Assembly (NCBI GenBank): GCA_920105625.2
Contig: OV050030.1
Span: forward strand, 150,701,488-150,765,487
DNA: 64,000 nt
Reading direction: 5' to 3'
DNA from: Clusia tigrina
Taxonomy: Eukaryota > Arthropoda > Insecta > Diptera > Clusiidae
Below are positions 34,409-48,577 of the stretch, in pieces; position 1 is the first letter of the stretch, and every line of letters starts with the position of its first letter. The translations under genes were made by a program, and so were the position numbers. The notes under the pieces were generated by a model. The model was not told the origin of the DNA and did no database searches. It saw only the letters and a list, made by a program, of their open reading frames with translations.

Positions 34409-35150
34409 TCCTTGTAGTTCATTGACCTCTCAATGATACCAACCACTTAATGAAGTGCGCTATCCACTGATTTACCCTTACGGTATGCGTGTTGCGCAGT
34501 ATCCATTGTGCGAATATTGGAAACCCTTCTAATATATAGATCAATAAGTATCTCAAGTGTTTTAAGAATAAACGATGAGAATAAGTCGGTTTCTAATCCC
34601 TGCCACTGGAGTGATTTATTTTTCCCCCTTTTGGAATGAAAACCACCCAGACTTCTCACCTTGTGAAGATGTGAACTAGATGGGGAAGCACGCACTCAGA
34701 AGAATGGTGCGGCATAGCTGGCATAACTCTATCAGCATATACGAGGATCTCCATATACGAGGATTTTATTCTCCTTCACGATATGCGACTCGTCGGTCCT
34801 TGAAACACGGGAAAGATTTATCGACTGCGTATCGACGATGTACGGGTCCGTGCCACCTGGAAAGTGCGTTTCCATCAAAACCTCCGGGGACTCCTTACAC
34901 GAGCCAGTCCATGAGCCATCCCGTCTGTTCACACTGCCTAGAACCGTCGTGGTTCTACACAGTATTTTACTGAGTCTCGATCCATCATTCACCGACTCCA
35001 GAGTTCCGCAGAACTGCTGCCAGGACTCCCTTTTTGCAGACTTCATTTTGCGTTAATTCTCATTAAAACTGACTATAATTTTCCCAATCCTCTTCCAGCC
35101 GACTATTTTTGGTCTTTTTGAAGAGTCCTCTTAACTTTTTCCTAAAGAGT
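34409..35150 (-). pseudogene. LINE B reverse transcriptase, fingers
   Basis: 35046-34732 and 34695-34447: KRESWQQFCGTLESVNDGSR (the pre-RT linker), an E-T-H-F-P-G-type block, ILKTLEILIDLYIRRVSNIR and TAQHAYRKGKSVDSALHEVV. Several fingers motifs are missing between the two frames. A short tandem duplication (ATACGAGGATCTCC) lies near 34738-34766. Confidence 0.85.
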
Positions 35151-36062
35151 CCTAACTCAGCGTTCCAACCAAACTGGTTTTTTTTTAGCACGCGGCCTAG
35201 TCAAAGGACAAGATAGTTTAAAAGATTTTTTCAGTATTCCCATAAGACGACCTACCGCCTTATCAATGTTAGCATTCCCTTCGCCGACTTTGATTTTCAC
35301 CAAAGTAAGTTTTTGGGTCGCCAGTCTTGAGAATTTGTACCAGTCAGTCTTTTTTGGGTTCCTAAAAAGCCGTGGGGTCATTACCTCGGAGTAGACTGAG
35401 AAGCGTATCCGACTATGATCCGAAAAGGAACAGGCATCAGATATTCTCCAGTTGTCGACCCTTATGGTATTAGATCCAGTGTCCAGAGTGATATCAATCA
35501 CTTCCTCCCTAACCCCGAAGTTACGAAACGTTGACTGATTTCCCTTCTTACATAAAGGTTGGCTAGTGGAGAGATTGTAATAAAAAATGGACTCACTCCT
35601 ACCATTGGTATCAGTGCTGCCCTAGAGCTCATAGTGCCCGTTTGCGTCACAGCCGGCCACTATGCCCAGTCCGCGTGACTCGCCGTAGGTGATAAGTTGC
35701 CGAAAGATCTTTGGTGGCGGCTGTTCCTCGGTGTACGGAAGGTATGCGGACGTTAGCAACAAACTAGGTTTGCGCCTGTGCTCGCATACCACCGTTGTAA
35801 AGTCTCCAGTGCTGTAGGGAGTAAGAAGAAAAATAGTAATATTATTTTTGGCCACTATACACGTTCTGATCTTACCTTGTGTTTGTGGAATGTAGAGACG
35901 ATAACCATCCATCCCGAGTCCGCTTACCTTACCTCTGATGAGCCAAGGGTCCTGAACATGGGCTACGTCTACATCGTCCTCTGCGATGAACTTAATTAAA
36001 TCGAGCGAGGCTGAGACGGATTGATGCAAATTAATTTGCACCACCTCCAGCTTCCTCTCCAT
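35151..36062 (-). pseudogene. LINE B ORF2 start: AP endonuclease
   Basis: Starts at the ATG at 36062: M-E-R-K-L-E-V-V-Q-I-N-L-H-Q-S, then DVDVAHVQDPWLIRGKVSGL, where the catalytic Glu of Q-E-P-W is Asp. G-C-D-A-N-G-H is seen near 35640. 35501-35157 encodes ITLDTGSNTIRVDNWRISDA and C-S-F-S-D-H-S-R-I-R-F with the catalytic His. The ATG overlaps the ORF1 end (36031) by 32 nt. A shift lies near 35560-35620. Confidence 0.88.
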
Positions 36063-37269
36063 TGTCTTTTGACCGGTCACCCGGCACGCCAACCTTTAAA
36101 GAGCCGAACCCGAACCTAATGCAATTGTCGCTCCCTAATTTGGATAGCGACGCGGAGTCCACTGTGAGCACCGTGTCACTTCCCACTCCATTTTTGCAGG
36201 GGGTCACGGAGATCACCCGCCACTCTGCCGAATTTAGCAACTGGTTCGATCAGCTTGAGTATGGATTCCTGGTCCGGAACCGGAAGTGGAATCCACACCG
36301 AAACAACCGGGCGGATCGGAAGCCGCTAATTGCACGCGTTAAGAAGTCCAGAGACTTCTTGTGGTTGCAACCAACGATCTTAACACCCCTCTTCCAGCCG
36401 GCCCCGTCAAACTGCAGGTCCCCGCCGTAAGCCCCGACCATCAAGCGCACTTCTACTAGCAACCAATTCTTCGGCGATATCTTCCCATCAGGGTCGACTC
36501 TGTCGATGATAGCTACCTGTAGCTCCATAGGTGATTCGAAGGAGGCGGATAGCTTCGGCTTTTTTGAAGCCCTCTGAGCCTGCTCATCAGACCTAACTCT
36601 TTTTGCAGTTTTGCCCGATGCCAAGCTATGTGACTCCTTCGAAGAACTTGGTTTTGGCTTTGGCGGCATCTTTACGCGGTCACCTGTGGCCTTGTCCGGC
36701 TTACCATTTTTTCTAGAGGTCGAAGCGTTGTTATTATCAGACTTTGCCCCAACAATTCCCTGCTCCATTTTAATGCATGAACTGGCCGCAGCATTATTTT
36801 TCTCAAACCTTGCTAATACCTTTTTATGATTTTTAATGAGATCCTTCTCCCTTATTGTAAAGAAATAAGGATCTTTTGCCTTCATTTTTCGAAGATAGTT
36901 AGCCGAGCGCTTATAGCCATTTCTGACCTTTTGCTCTTTCGTGAGGCCTACCACCTTCCTTGTCTCCTTGCGCGGCTCAGGAGCATGTGGATCGGAGGGC
37001 TGAGAAGGACTGAGCAAATGCATCTCAACATCCGAGCCTATGTCATAGACATTGCTGACCAGTGACAAGGAGTCGTCATCGGTTGCGTGGTCTATGCGCA
37101 AGCCCAGAAGCTGAAATCCTATGCGATCCCCCTCAGCATCCACCTCACAGACCCCTTGCCTACCCAAAGTTGGCTTGGAGATCCTCCCAGTAGCATTAGC
37201 AGACATCCCGGTACCACGGTGATGCCTGAGGGGTTGCTTGATATCGACGCCAGGTGGCCTCCTCGCCAA
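36031..37269 (-). pseudogene. LINE B ORF1
   Basis: 37269-36250 is one long frame (339 residues): Ser/Lys-rich and basic in the middle (PDKATGDRVKMPPKPKPSSS), then VAIIDRVDPDGKISPKNWLL and LQFDGAGWKRGVKIVGC, the conserved Loa-type ORF1 domain also seen in LINE C (AFDGAGCFGGVKIIKC). 36240-36031 completes it in another frame (NSAEWRVISVTPCKNG and DTVLTVDSASLSKLGSD). ORF1 is probably a nucleic-acid chaperone. Its 5' UTR extends to about 37640. Confidence 0.85.
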
Positions 37270-37619
37270 TCACCTACCGCCGGTACTTGGGATCCGACCC
37301 CCTGCACGGTAAACTTTTCCTTGCTTGTTTCAGATATCTAAGACCAGAAAAAAACACCTCATCCCCTTGGGGTTTCTTTACAGTCTACCACCCCACGCAA
37401 AAAATACTGAAGAAACAAACCGACCGCTCCTAACATGGAGAAAACAGGCGTCGTTGTGTGCCGCCCCTAACCTGGGCAACAGATGCACACATGGTAGACC
37501 TTTGTTCGTTACTTTTCGGTTTGTCTGTCTAAAAACACTGGCGGCCCTGCCAGGGGGCAGTATATGGCCTTGGGTTAAAACAGTCCGACGAATCTTTGCA
37601 ACTTAAGCCCCCACACCAC

Positions 37620-38415
37620 TCCAAGGTGCCTACCATAATAAGGGAAGGAACTGGTAGGTCCTAACAAATAAATATATTTACATATTTATATATGTACATA
37701 CATACATCTATTTTATGATTTATACCAAAACCTCATAATTGTAGTTACATACATATGTAAAAATATTTGTGTGAATATTTACCAGTGAACCGTCCAGCAC
37801 TGAACAGGTGCACATAACATTAATTATCATTTTTTCTTTCACACCCAATTCGCTTGCTTCAGTACTAGCTGTGTCAGCACAATTTGTGCAACTATACCTG
37901 CATTTGTTTGTACGATTTAAATTTCATGAACAACTACATATAGTTACTGTTTATTTATTCACTCTCTTTCGTGCAAATTTGCAGATGTGGGTCAACCGAC
38001 TGTTCGGTGGGACCATCTGCGACAACCCAGATGTGGGAAACCTTTTGTTTGCTTTGCAGGTTTTTTTATTTTCAAGGGCACACAGTATCAAACCACGTGA
38101 TTGCGATCAACCCATAATCGAGTATCCAACTCCACTTCTCTGTTGCATGCCGCGGCGCAGTTAGTCTTCGTTTACGAGGGGTCCGATTTTGGTGAGAAAC
38201 TTGTCACGATCTGGTGACCAGGCAACCTTCAAGGATACCGGAAATCCTCCACGAGGAGACATCACTCTTGGATGACATCAACCGCCTTTCTCCTTGGTGC
38301 CATCAACGATAGTTTGTGATCGCGGTGTTACGTGCATCCCACAAGTTAGGCTATCCGATTAGTGACTCTGTGAAACGTTTGCTTTACAATTGAGCTCCGC
38401 TCGAACTCTAATAAG
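37620..38415. other. Unassigned region before BEL/Pao element; possible LTR and primer site
   Basis: 37660-37800 is A/T-rich with ATGTACATACATACAT-like repeats. 37800-38210 could be the 5' LTR of the following BEL/Pao element, but no matching 3' copy is seen. TGGTGACC at 38212-38219 equals the first eight bases of the tRNA-Trp primer site in the other BEL/Pao element (56527). No gene. Confidence 0.35.
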
Positions 38416-39740
38416 TTGTGCGTGATGTTGACTCCATATATAAAGGCGGCGGACGCGTTGTCTGCGGGGAGTCATTATTGCATCTCGCTAGAAATTGATC
38501 AGAGTGAATTCGCTCTAGCCTTAGTGCAGCCCTCATCTGCTCAACCGGCGAATGGAATGTCAGCACCCTCGGGACATAGCATTCCTGTACCGCCCTGCGA
38601 GATCGATACTTTCGAGGGGAACCACGCTTAATGGCCCACTTTTCGCGATTACCCCTTACCGATTTAGGTTTGGAACAGGCGTGGGGAAATTTGACAGATC
38701 GGTCCGAAAATAAACATATTGTCATCCATCAACAACTATCAACCCTTTTTATTGTGGAACCGGTAAAGCGGGAAGAGGGGATCGCAATTAAATTCTGACA
38801 ACGTGTGATCAAGAAATGTGGGGCGGCGCTGTAGGTGTATGTGAGTGATGTAGCCGGTTGGGGAGATGTTTTCTTCGCATATTTGTATTGTTCTCCTACG
38901 TTTCAGGCAGGAAATGTGTCCACACGCTGGGGATTCACGTGAAAATATGGCTTGTGCGTGAACTGTCTGTCGACCTCCCATAAGGTAATGGCTTGTCCCA
39001 GTAGTTACTGGTGTTTCCACTACCAGGAGTGGGATCACACCATGCTGCATTCTGATCAGCCAAGAAGTCGACCTAACAGCAGCCAAAAGCGACCACCGGC
39101 GCCACGGGGAAACATCATGATGCGGTGAGCCATCCAAACACCTCAAACCCACCTGCTTCCATATACAGAGCCCACACAACGCAACTCACAAGCACGGCAG
39201 ATGAGTCGGAACCCAGTCCAAACCATCCGAGTGCTCAACTGTCTAAAAGAATACTGCTGGGTACTGCCCTGCTCAACGCCGAACACCGGGGCGTCAGTTA
39301 TATGGCCCGGGCTCCGGTAGATTAGGGATCTGAGGGGTCTTTTATTTCTGACCGTCTCCAAAGGCGGCTCAAGCTGCCAGTGCGAACGGTGCATGCACAA
39401 GCATCAGTGGTAAATAATGTGGTACGCTCGCTTTACGACCCTTCAAAGCGGCTCCATGTGTCAGCTAGGGTGTTGCCAACCCTAACCCGGGAGTTTCAAA
39501 TTGACTCAAGGCGAACACGAAGAATATGGGGGGGTCCACTTAGCGGATCCACACACCGGCAACTCCGCACAGGTCGATGTCCTCTTAGGTGGGAATTTAT
39601 ACCCATTAGTACTGCTTGATGAACGAATGGGCGAAAAAGAAACATTGTGGGATCTCTGCACGCTCAAGCGACCATATTCGGCTGGATCTTCACGGAGCCA
39701 GTTCCGGAACGCAGAATCTCTGCCTTTGCCACGAGAGTGA
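38416..39740 (+). pseudogene. BEL/Pao element 1: Gag and protease
   Basis: 38416-38690: GHSIPVPPCEIDTFEGNHA, a stop, then W-P-T-F-R-D, the BEL Gag entry motif (P-x-x-x-I-x-x-F-x-G). 38940-39120 in another frame: CVNCLSTSHKVMACPSSYWC, the BEL zinc knuckles. From 39210: LSKRILLGTALLNAEHRGVS and A-P-V-D-stop-G-S-E-G-S-F-I-S, the protease site with a TAG (39323-39325) in place of the active-site Ser. Then LADPHTGNSAQVDVLLGGN (about 39538). Strongly decayed, but the domain order is that of BEL/Pao. Confidence 0.85.
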
Positions 39741-39929
39741 AGCATGACGAATCTTATCCCCTCGATTTTGGGAAATCGAGGAGACGCCTTCCGAAAGGAA
39801 GCCCATTCCGATAGACGTGGCATACCTCAAATTATACTCCCAGACGACCCGTCGGGACGCCTCTGGGCGATATATTGTATATTTGTCCTTTAAATCGGAT
39901 TTTGATCTTATATTGCACTCAAGCAATTC

Positions 39930-41170
39930 GAACGTAATGAAGTACGGCTGGGTAAACACACAGAAATCAAACAACTATCTGACGAGGTGATAGTAGAATG
40001 CATGAAGCTCAACCACATGTCCGAATCCCTGGTGCCTCACTATTACCTACCACACCACGCGGTGCCAGAGAGCACCTCCACCAACATCCGGGAGGAGTTC
40101 AACGCGTCGCAACAGACCACGAATTCCATCAGTTTGAATGATGTGTTGCACACAGGGCCAGTGTTGCAATCAGATCTGACCCGACTCATCACTCAGTCAC
40201 GTATGTTCACGTCCGTACTCAACGGAGACATACAAAAATGTACCGTCAAATCTTGGTGAACCCTATCCAGACAGTGTACCAACGCATTCTCTTTCGAGAA
40301 ACCCCGTACGCTCCCATAAGGGATTTCGAGCTAAGCACTGTCACCTTTGGGGTGAATTGCGCTCCTTATCTCGCGATAAGGACACTTTTACAACTGGCAG
40401 AGGACAAGGGGCACATCTACCCACTGGCTTCACACACGCTGCGACACTCAATGTACATTGACGATGCCCTAATAGGTATGCACGATATTCCCACTACGTA
40501 CCAAAAGCAGAATGAATTGATAGATATCCTGGTATCGGCGGGGTTGTCCATGCGCAAATGGACTGCCAATCACGAGGACACCCTATCCGATTTACCGCCG
40601 GATCATTTACTTCGAGAGGATTTCCTCAAACACGAGGAGTCTAGCACAACTAGCACTTTATGAATGTGGTGGAATGCCAGGCAGGACTATTTTTACTTCC
40701 ATGTAGCAGCTTTGGCGACAATCTACATCAAACGAAAGCTGCTCTCGGTCATAGCACAACTTTACGATCCGACGGGATGGCTCGCTCCCGTTGTTATTAC
40801 CGCCAAAATCTTAATGCAACAGATTTGGTTGTACCAAATTGTATGGGATGACCCATTGCCTCCTTCAATTTTGGCCCGATGGGAATTATTCCTATCTCAA
40901 CATCCAACGATATCCCTCATTCAAGTGCATCGTTGGGTCAGATCCGCTTCGGATCTGAAGCTGGAGTTCCACGCCTTCTGTGACGCTTCACAGCTGGCTT
41001 ACGTGGCGACCCTGTACGTACGTTGCCAAGGCAACAACACTACATCGACTCATCTTCTTGTAGCCAAGTCGCGCGTGGCACCTGTAAAAACGGTATCTCT
41101 CCCGCGTCTCGAACTATGCGGGGAACTTTGTTGGCTGAGGTGGTGGCTCCACTCAAAACACTCATAAATA
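39930..41170 (+). pseudogene. BEL/Pao element 1: reverse transcriptase and RNase H
   Basis: Blocks in order: LPHHAVPESTSTNIREEFNA (about 40047), LNGDIQKMYRQILVNP with the catalytic Asp (about 40215, across a shift), FGVNCAPYLAIRTLLQLAED, and HSMYIDDALIGM (about 40450), the Y-x-D-D box with Ile. Then LYDPTGWLAPVVITAKILMQ (about 40760), and RNase H from LEFHAFCDASQLAYVATLYV with SRVAPVKTVSLPRLELCG. In BEL elements the Y-V-D-D loop is usual; Y-I-D-D is a mild variant. Frames break near 40235 and 40660. Confidence 0.92.
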
Positions 41171-42875
41171 TCTCAAAGGACAATCTTTACTGCTGGACTG
41201 ACTCCTCATCGTGTTGGCAAGGCTACGCAAGTCACCGGGCATCTGGAACCTCTTCGTGGCAAATCGAGTGACAACAACTCTCGATAAGGTGGGTACACGC
41301 AATTGGAAAAATGCCCGATCAGCAGATAATCCAGCTGACCTCGCAAACCGAGGGGTTCCCCCTCACGCATTGATTGACACCGCGCTTTGGTGGAATGGGC
41401 CGAAATGGCTTCAACAAGGTCAATCGGAGTTGCTAATTAATATCTATGAAGCATGCTTGCACACTGAGGAAGAAATACGACCCATCCACACCAATATGGT
41501 ACGCATATCTCAAAAAGACGATCCCACCTTACGCTTCTCAACCCTCTCTAGAGCGCTACGAGTTTTCGTGCGAAGGTTTATGACATATAGCTTGGCCAGA
41601 TGTCGAGATACCACGCGAGGCCACAACGATTCATCTCATCATCTCTATTACCCAAAAGAATGCAGTGCTCTCCTCAGAGGAGACCCCATCCCCACCTCGA
41701 CCCCCCTGCTCATAATGAATCCTTTCGTGCATTCTGCCGGGACATTCCTAGTGATCGTTCGACTGGCGTTAGCCGTGAATTTGCCATTTTCTGAGAGGTA
41801 TCCCATCATTCTACTTTACTACAGCGACTTTACTCGCCTGGTTGTCAAGTTTACTCACCTCATCTCGCTAAACGGAGGGATCCAATTAATGCTGCACCTG
41901 CTTCGATCCCAATACTGGATTCAGAATGCCAAAGCACTTATTAAAAATACAATTCTCCAGTGCAAACCTTGCCTATTAGAAAATAAACGAAAGCAGACCA
42001 ATATTATGGCTGCTTTACCTCTCGAAAGATACCCTTCGATATTAAAAATTATAGTGGGCGGGGGTGTCTCCTTACGAAAGGATGCGTGTGTATCTTTGTG
42101 TGCTTTGCTACCAAAGCGATTTACCTTGAAGCAACCAACGATCTGAGCACCCCCGCTATTCTCGCGGCCCTGGCTCGGTTCAGTGCCCGACGCGGGTGCC
42201 CCTTGTAGATTCATTCCGATAATGGACGAAACTTTGTAGGTGCAGAGAATGAACACCGCCGTAATTTTGAAAGGGTGATCCGAGAAACGCAGGATCGAGC
42301 CACCGCTTATGCTCAAGGGAAATTGCATTAGCAATTCATGCCACCTCATGCTCCACATATGGGGGGACTGTGGGAGGCTGCGGTGTAGAGTTTTAAACAC
42401 CACTTTAAGCGTATATGGGGACATCTAAAATACATATTCGAAGAATTTGCTACTCTTTTAGCTCGTATTGAAGCCTGCCTGAACTCACGGCACATCTGTG
42501 CGATGTCAGATGACCCAACGGACCTGCAACAGCTAACTCCAGGACACTTGCGACATCCGCAGAAACCGACGATATGAGACCATACACTTCAGCGTTGAAC
42601 CGATGGCAGAAAATCTAGGCCTTTCGCAGCAATGCATAGCTCGGTGGAAAACGCAGTACCTGCTGGAGTATCAGCGACGCAACAAATGGCAATCCATTCA
42701 AACTAAGATCACAACCGGGGATCTTGCCGTTATACGGGAAGACAATTTAGAGCCTCAGGATTGGCATCTCGGGCGAATTGTCTATACGCACCCAGGTCCA
42801 GACGGGAAAGTGCGGGTCGTAGAGGTACGGACTGCAAGAGGAATTGTGACCAGGCCTATTAAAAAAAGACCATAA
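41171..42875 (+). pseudogene. BEL/Pao element 1: RNase H end, integrase, DUF5641-type C-terminus
   Basis: 41211-42146 carries RSADNPADLANRGVPPHALI (end of RNase H/connection), GGIQLMLHLLRSQYWIQNAK with C-K-P-C-L-L-E-N-K (zinc-binding domain). About 42085-42390: CFATKAIYLEATNDLS, H-S-D-N-G-R-N-F-V-G-A (catalytic Asp) and PPHAPHMGGLWEAA. 42603-42875: SIQTKITTGDLAVIREDNLE with GKVRVVEVRTARGIVTRPI, the C-terminal module of BEL/Pao Pol. Several shifts and stops. Integrates element cDNA when intact. Confidence 0.9.
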
Positions 42876-43127
42876 CCGCATCTACACCAAATCAAATTGA
42901 AGTCAATATCAATCTGAAAATTCGTAATAATTAGTTAATAAAGGCGGAATTATTGAGCCTATATATATGTGTGTGTATATCAAATGTAATAATAAAAACG
43001 TTCCAAAACTATAGTAAATAAAGTAAAAATATATCCTCCGCAAAATGTGTATGTATATGTATATGCATATGTATATGTATATGTATATGTACGAGTATAT
43101 GTATGTTTATATGAATATATAAATGCC

Positions 43128-43221
<94 letters not shown>
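42876..43221. other. BEL 3' non-coding region and (AT)n microsatellite
   Basis: 42876-43025 is non-coding and could be 3' UTR or LTR start. 43030-43130 is ATGTATATGT-type repeat. 43131-43216 is pure (AT)n, target of the mariner that starts at 43222. Confidence 0.6.
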
Positions 43222-44516
<1,295 letters not shown>

Positions 44517-44613
44517 ATATATATATAAAACGTGAATTTGATTTCTCCCCTACATAATATAGTACTTCTTTATTGTTTTGATGAATTTTTTTTTGATTCA
44601 TTTCTTTTCATCA

Positions 44614-45605
44614 ATGTGGTCGGCAGAAATCCTCTTAGCTGTACCCTCCACGCGGGTGCCGACGGGGCAATGGGCATCACGGTTTGCAGTGCTGTTGCAG
44701 CATTGCAAACAGGTGGTGCCTAGCCAAGATCAATATTTGAACTCCCCCCTTCCCTCTAGGCGGAGAGCTATATGTTGTGCCCCAATAGGTGACGGAGGAG
44801 CTAGTATAAAGATCATTGCTAAAAAGGTACCTGACAGCAGGTATAAAACGTTAGGGATAGAGGCTTCCCGTAACAAAAACTCAAAATGGACCTGGCTCAT
44901 AGACCACAGTAATCCGCTGGGACAAATGACGCAAGAACGGTGGAAAGCGGTGGAGTTGAAGCTGCTTGAAGCCCTATTTGCAAAAATGTACGCTGACCCC
45001 AGCGCACCTATGCCAGCATTTGACGGAGCAGGATGTTTTGGCGGCGTCAAAATCATTAAATGCAAATCGATCCTTCTCTAAAGTTGGTAAAGGAAGCCGT
45101 AAAAACGCTTCAAGGCCTGTGGAAGGAGGCTTTGATTGAAATTGTCGATCGCAGCTGCATTCCGTCGCCGAAGGCGAAGGTGCTCATACCGCGCCTGGTG
45201 AAATCTGAGGATGCTCTGTTACTATTACAACCACAAAATCCGGACGTGCCGAGGAGCGACTGGAAGGTGCTAAGTGTGGCTAAACCAGCGAATACTGGGG
45301 GAGGCCAAAACTACATCTTACAGATCAATAAGACGGCAGAATATATACTTTATCCCCGGTTTGGGAAGATGGCGTGGGGAGTTGGTAGCGTGTACCTTCG
45401 CCTCAAAAAATGGAACCCGGGTGATGATAACCAAAACACGCTCGAGACTGGGGAGGTGGAAAAAGATCTTGGCCTGGAAGAGGTCTTGAAAGCATCTCTG
45501 AACCTACGGGGTGTGGAGAAGGGTGAGTTGGAGGAAACATCCAACCCTGGGAGGGAGCCGGTGCCGCATGCTGAAGGCTCTTCAAATCAATCTCCACAAA
45601 AGTAA
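44614..45605 (+). pseudogene. LINE C ORF1
   Basis: 44614-45081: IIAKKVPDSRYKTLGIEASR, SKWTWLIDHSNPLGQMTQER and AFDGAGCFGGVKIIKC. After a frameshift near 45065, 45080-45605: LVKEAVKTLQGLWKEALIEI, DALLLLQPQNPDVPRSDWKV and TAEYILYPRFGKMAWGVGSV, closing with an acidic C-terminus. It shares its F-D-G-A-G-x-x-x-G-V-K-I block with LINE B. Presumed RNA-binding ORF1. The first ATG (44614) spans the insertion junction, so the natural start may be slightly different. Confidence 0.85.
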
Positions 45606-46712
45606 ACTCGCTTCAGCTGAACTTCTCCTCAAGATTGAGGGAGTCAGCAACGATGTGGTGTTGGTCCAGGAACCATGGATAGCCTCGGGTAACGTGGTTT
45701 CCGGCTTAAAATCACAAAATTATAATACCTATATCCCAAATGTGACAGATAAGGTACGAACAGCGATACTGGTGAAGAAAAGTATAAATTCTTATATTAA
45801 TCTCAATCTCTCCACAGATGATCTAACGGTGGTGGTCGTAAAAGGCGGCAAGGATGAGCTACTACTCCTTGCGTCTTGCTACATGCCACAGGAGGACCCG
45901 GCGGCACCGAGTGAGCTTCATAGGCGGAAGCAGCCAACAAAAGGAAGCAGGCTCTGGTGGTGGGATCCAACGCAAACGCGCACCACAGTGTATGGGGAAG
46001 TGCCGATATAAATGAAAGAAGTGAGTCACTACTCAACTTTATTCTCCAAAGTAGCCTAGAAGTAGCCAATAAGGGGGAGGAACCAACATACATTGGACAA
46101 ACCTCGAAGAACGTACTAGACGGAACACTTTACACAAATATTTGCATTATGGTAGAAGACTGGAAAGTGCTTAGTGCACCATCACTTTCTGACCACAAAT
46201 ATGTAAGTTTCTCTGTTACATTCTCGACTAAATATAAAACTCTAAACTTCAGGAATCCCAGAAACACGAACTGGGAATTGTACAGGAAGATACTAGAAAA
46301 TAAACGAATGAGACCAAGAAGGTACAACTCGCACGTTGAACTTGAAAAAGGGGTACATTCACTCACAATTACTCTCATTAAAGCTCATCATAGGTCTTGT
46401 CCTCCAACACGTACAAAACGCAAGTCGAAACCTCCCTGGTGGAACAAGGAGCTAGGGTTGCAAAGGCGGAAGGTACTTGAATTCTTTAAGTTGGCCAAAG
46501 TAGCTGACTATGAGTTATGTTGGATTGAGTACAGGAAATTATTAAGGGAATACAAAAGGGAAGTGCTCGTAGGAAAGAGTGAATCTTGGAAAGACTTCTG
46601 CAGCAATATAGAAAATAAAAAGGAAATGGCTAGGCTGAGGAAACTGATTTCAAAGAATCCGACCATGTCCAATTTAATACGTAAAAGCAATGGCGACTGG
46701 ACGGAAAGCTGA
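45568..46712 (+). pseudogene. LINE C ORF2 start: AP endonuclease and linker
   Basis: Begins M-L-K-A-L-Q-I-N-L-H-K-S-K (catalytic Asn), then NDVVLVQEPWIASGNVVSGL with the catalytic Glu intact. After a shift near 45930-45960: SNANAHHSVWGSADINERSE (catalytic Asp/Asn block), GTLYTNICIMVEDWKVLSAP and S-L-S-D-H-K-Y-V-S-F (catalytic His), then the linker PPWWNKELGLQRRKVLEFFK. ORF2 overlaps ORF1 by 38 nt. This is the best-preserved LINE endonuclease of the window. Confidence 0.92.
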
Positions 46713-47699
46713 TCCCACGAGGACCTTGTCAGTACACATTTCCCGGGCTGTACTGACATTGTAGATCTCGAACCTATAAGAGATACTATGAACTACATTC
46801 CAGCGGATATCATTCCAGAAGATAGAATAGAGTGGGCAACAAATTCCTTTGACCTATTTAAATTCCCAGGTCTGGACGTAAGCTTCCAAGCAATGCTCCA
46901 AATGGTTAGCTATCTTTTGGTTAAATGGCTTAAAACGATATATACGGGATATACGGCAGATGATATAGCAATACTAGTTACGGGAAAGTACCTAGATACC
47001 ATCAGTAATATAATGAACAACACTCTTAAAACAATCCATTAGTGGGCGTCTCGAGCAGGCTTGGAGGTAATCGCGGATAAAACGGACATGATTCTCTTTA
47101 CCAGAAAGTACAAGGTCCCCGCGTGGAACTTCCCGAATCTAGGTTGCAGTGAACTTGCTCCCAAAGACCACACAAAGTACCTTGGAGTAATTTTGGACAA
47201 TAAGCTTATGTGGAGGCGCAATGTTGAGGAAAGGGCGAAGAAGGCCAGTAACGCGCTATACGCATGTAAAAGAATGCTAGGCGTTACTTGGGGTTATTCT
47301 CCCTCGCTGATGCACTGGTGCTACACCGCAATAGTTAGACCAATCTTACTGTATGGTGCTTTAGTGTGGTGGACTGCAACAAAGAAGGCTACATATATAA
47401 TGCCAATGCGAAGAGTCCAGCGCCTCGCTTCACTCTGCATAACAGGCGCACTGAGAACCACTCCAACGGCTGCTCTCGAAATAGTACTCAACATGCCGCC
47501 TATCGACCTTGTGACGGAGAATCTTGCAGCGAAATCCGCGGGGAGACTGACGGCTACGGGAGAATTCACATACAGAACCTTCGGGCATAGCTCAATAGGC
47601 AGTAGGCGTCTGTGCAGCACTGATTATATGACTCCACTTTTAATTGGGAAAGAGGGTATCGTACTACAATCGAAGAGGAGGGGTGGCGTAAGGGCATGA
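46713..47699 (+). pseudogene. LINE C reverse transcriptase, deleted
   Basis: Starts in the fingers (RIEWATNSFDLFKFPGLDVS), keeps LLVKWLKTIYTG and then jumps to T-A-D-D-I-A-I-L-V-T-G-K, the Y-A-D-D box with its Tyr changed. The D-x-E-G-A-F-N, G-x-x-Q-G and neighbouring motifs are lost. A stop at 47041 interrupts, then WASRAGLEVIADKTDMILFT, YLGVILDNKLMWRRNVEERA and ALVWWTATKKATYIMPMRRV cover thumb and connection in an open frame to 47699. Confidence 0.9.
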
Positions 47700-48577
47700 G
47701 GCCCAGCCGAAAGACCTTTAGCTTTTACACGGACGGCTCAAAAACGATGGATGGTGTGGGAGCGGGCATCTACTGCTCAGAGTTGGGAATTAGGCAGCCT
47801 ATAAATCTGCCTGACCAGAGCAGTATCTTTCAAGCGGAAGTCTTCGCTGTCAGGAAAGCCGCAGAGCTAGCATACACCAAGACAGGAAATGACTCAAAAA
47901 TAAACATATACGTGGACAGCCAGGCAGCGATAAAGGCGATTAACTCATATGGCATTAAATCCAAAAATGTCCTACAGAGCAGGGAAGCCATAGATAGGCT
48001 AGTCACAAATAGAAGACTGCATATCTATTGGGTACCTGGTCATAATGGCATAGAAGGGAATGAAATAGCAGATGAGATTGCAAAGAACGCTGTCTATTTA
48101 CCACTTGGACAAGAAACCGACATACAGAAACCCCTTAAAGGACTATTCAGTGAAAGGGACGGACACATGAGTAGGCAGGTGAAAGCTAGGTGGCACAGTT
48201 TAAACACCTGCAAAATTGCAAAAGTTATGTGTAAGGCCAACGATAGGAAACAAACGAGATTTATACTCGCGCTCTCATGAAAAGACTGCAGAACTATCAT
48301 AGGTCTAATGACAGGCCATAATTTATTGGCGGCACATGCCCACAAGATAGGAATTACGGACAATGACGAATGTAGGAAGTGTAAAGAGGTGGGAGTAAGG
48401 GAAACTCTGGAACATCTACTTTGTATATGTCCTGCGTTATCAAAAACACGCTTAAAATGCTTAGGAGTCCCACAATTTGTGAGATTGGAAGACATCTCAG
48501 GAATGGAGCTGACAGCACTGCTTAAATTCGCGAAAAGCGTTGATATCCTACGAGATGTCTACTGGAAATCTGCATAA
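47696..48577 (+). pseudogene. LINE C RNase H and zinc-binding C-terminus
   Basis: The RNase H is complete: FSFYTDGSKTMDGVGAGIYC (Asp), SIFQAEVFAVRKAAELAYTK (Glu), INIYVDSQAAIKAINSYGI (Asp) and IYWVPGHNGIEGNEIADEIA (Asp). One stop (48278-48280) separates it from the C-terminal CRKCKEVGVRETLEHLLCIC, a C-C-H-C-type zinc motif, ending K-S-A. Followed by about 80 nt of 3' UTR and the tail. All four catalytic positions are intact, unlike LINE B. Confidence 0.93.

Noticed and set aside
38739..39179. A 146-residue minus-strand open frame in the BEL 1 Gag region
   Set aside because: The plus strand of the same segment reads as the BEL zinc knuckles and protease entry, so this is an antisense shadow.
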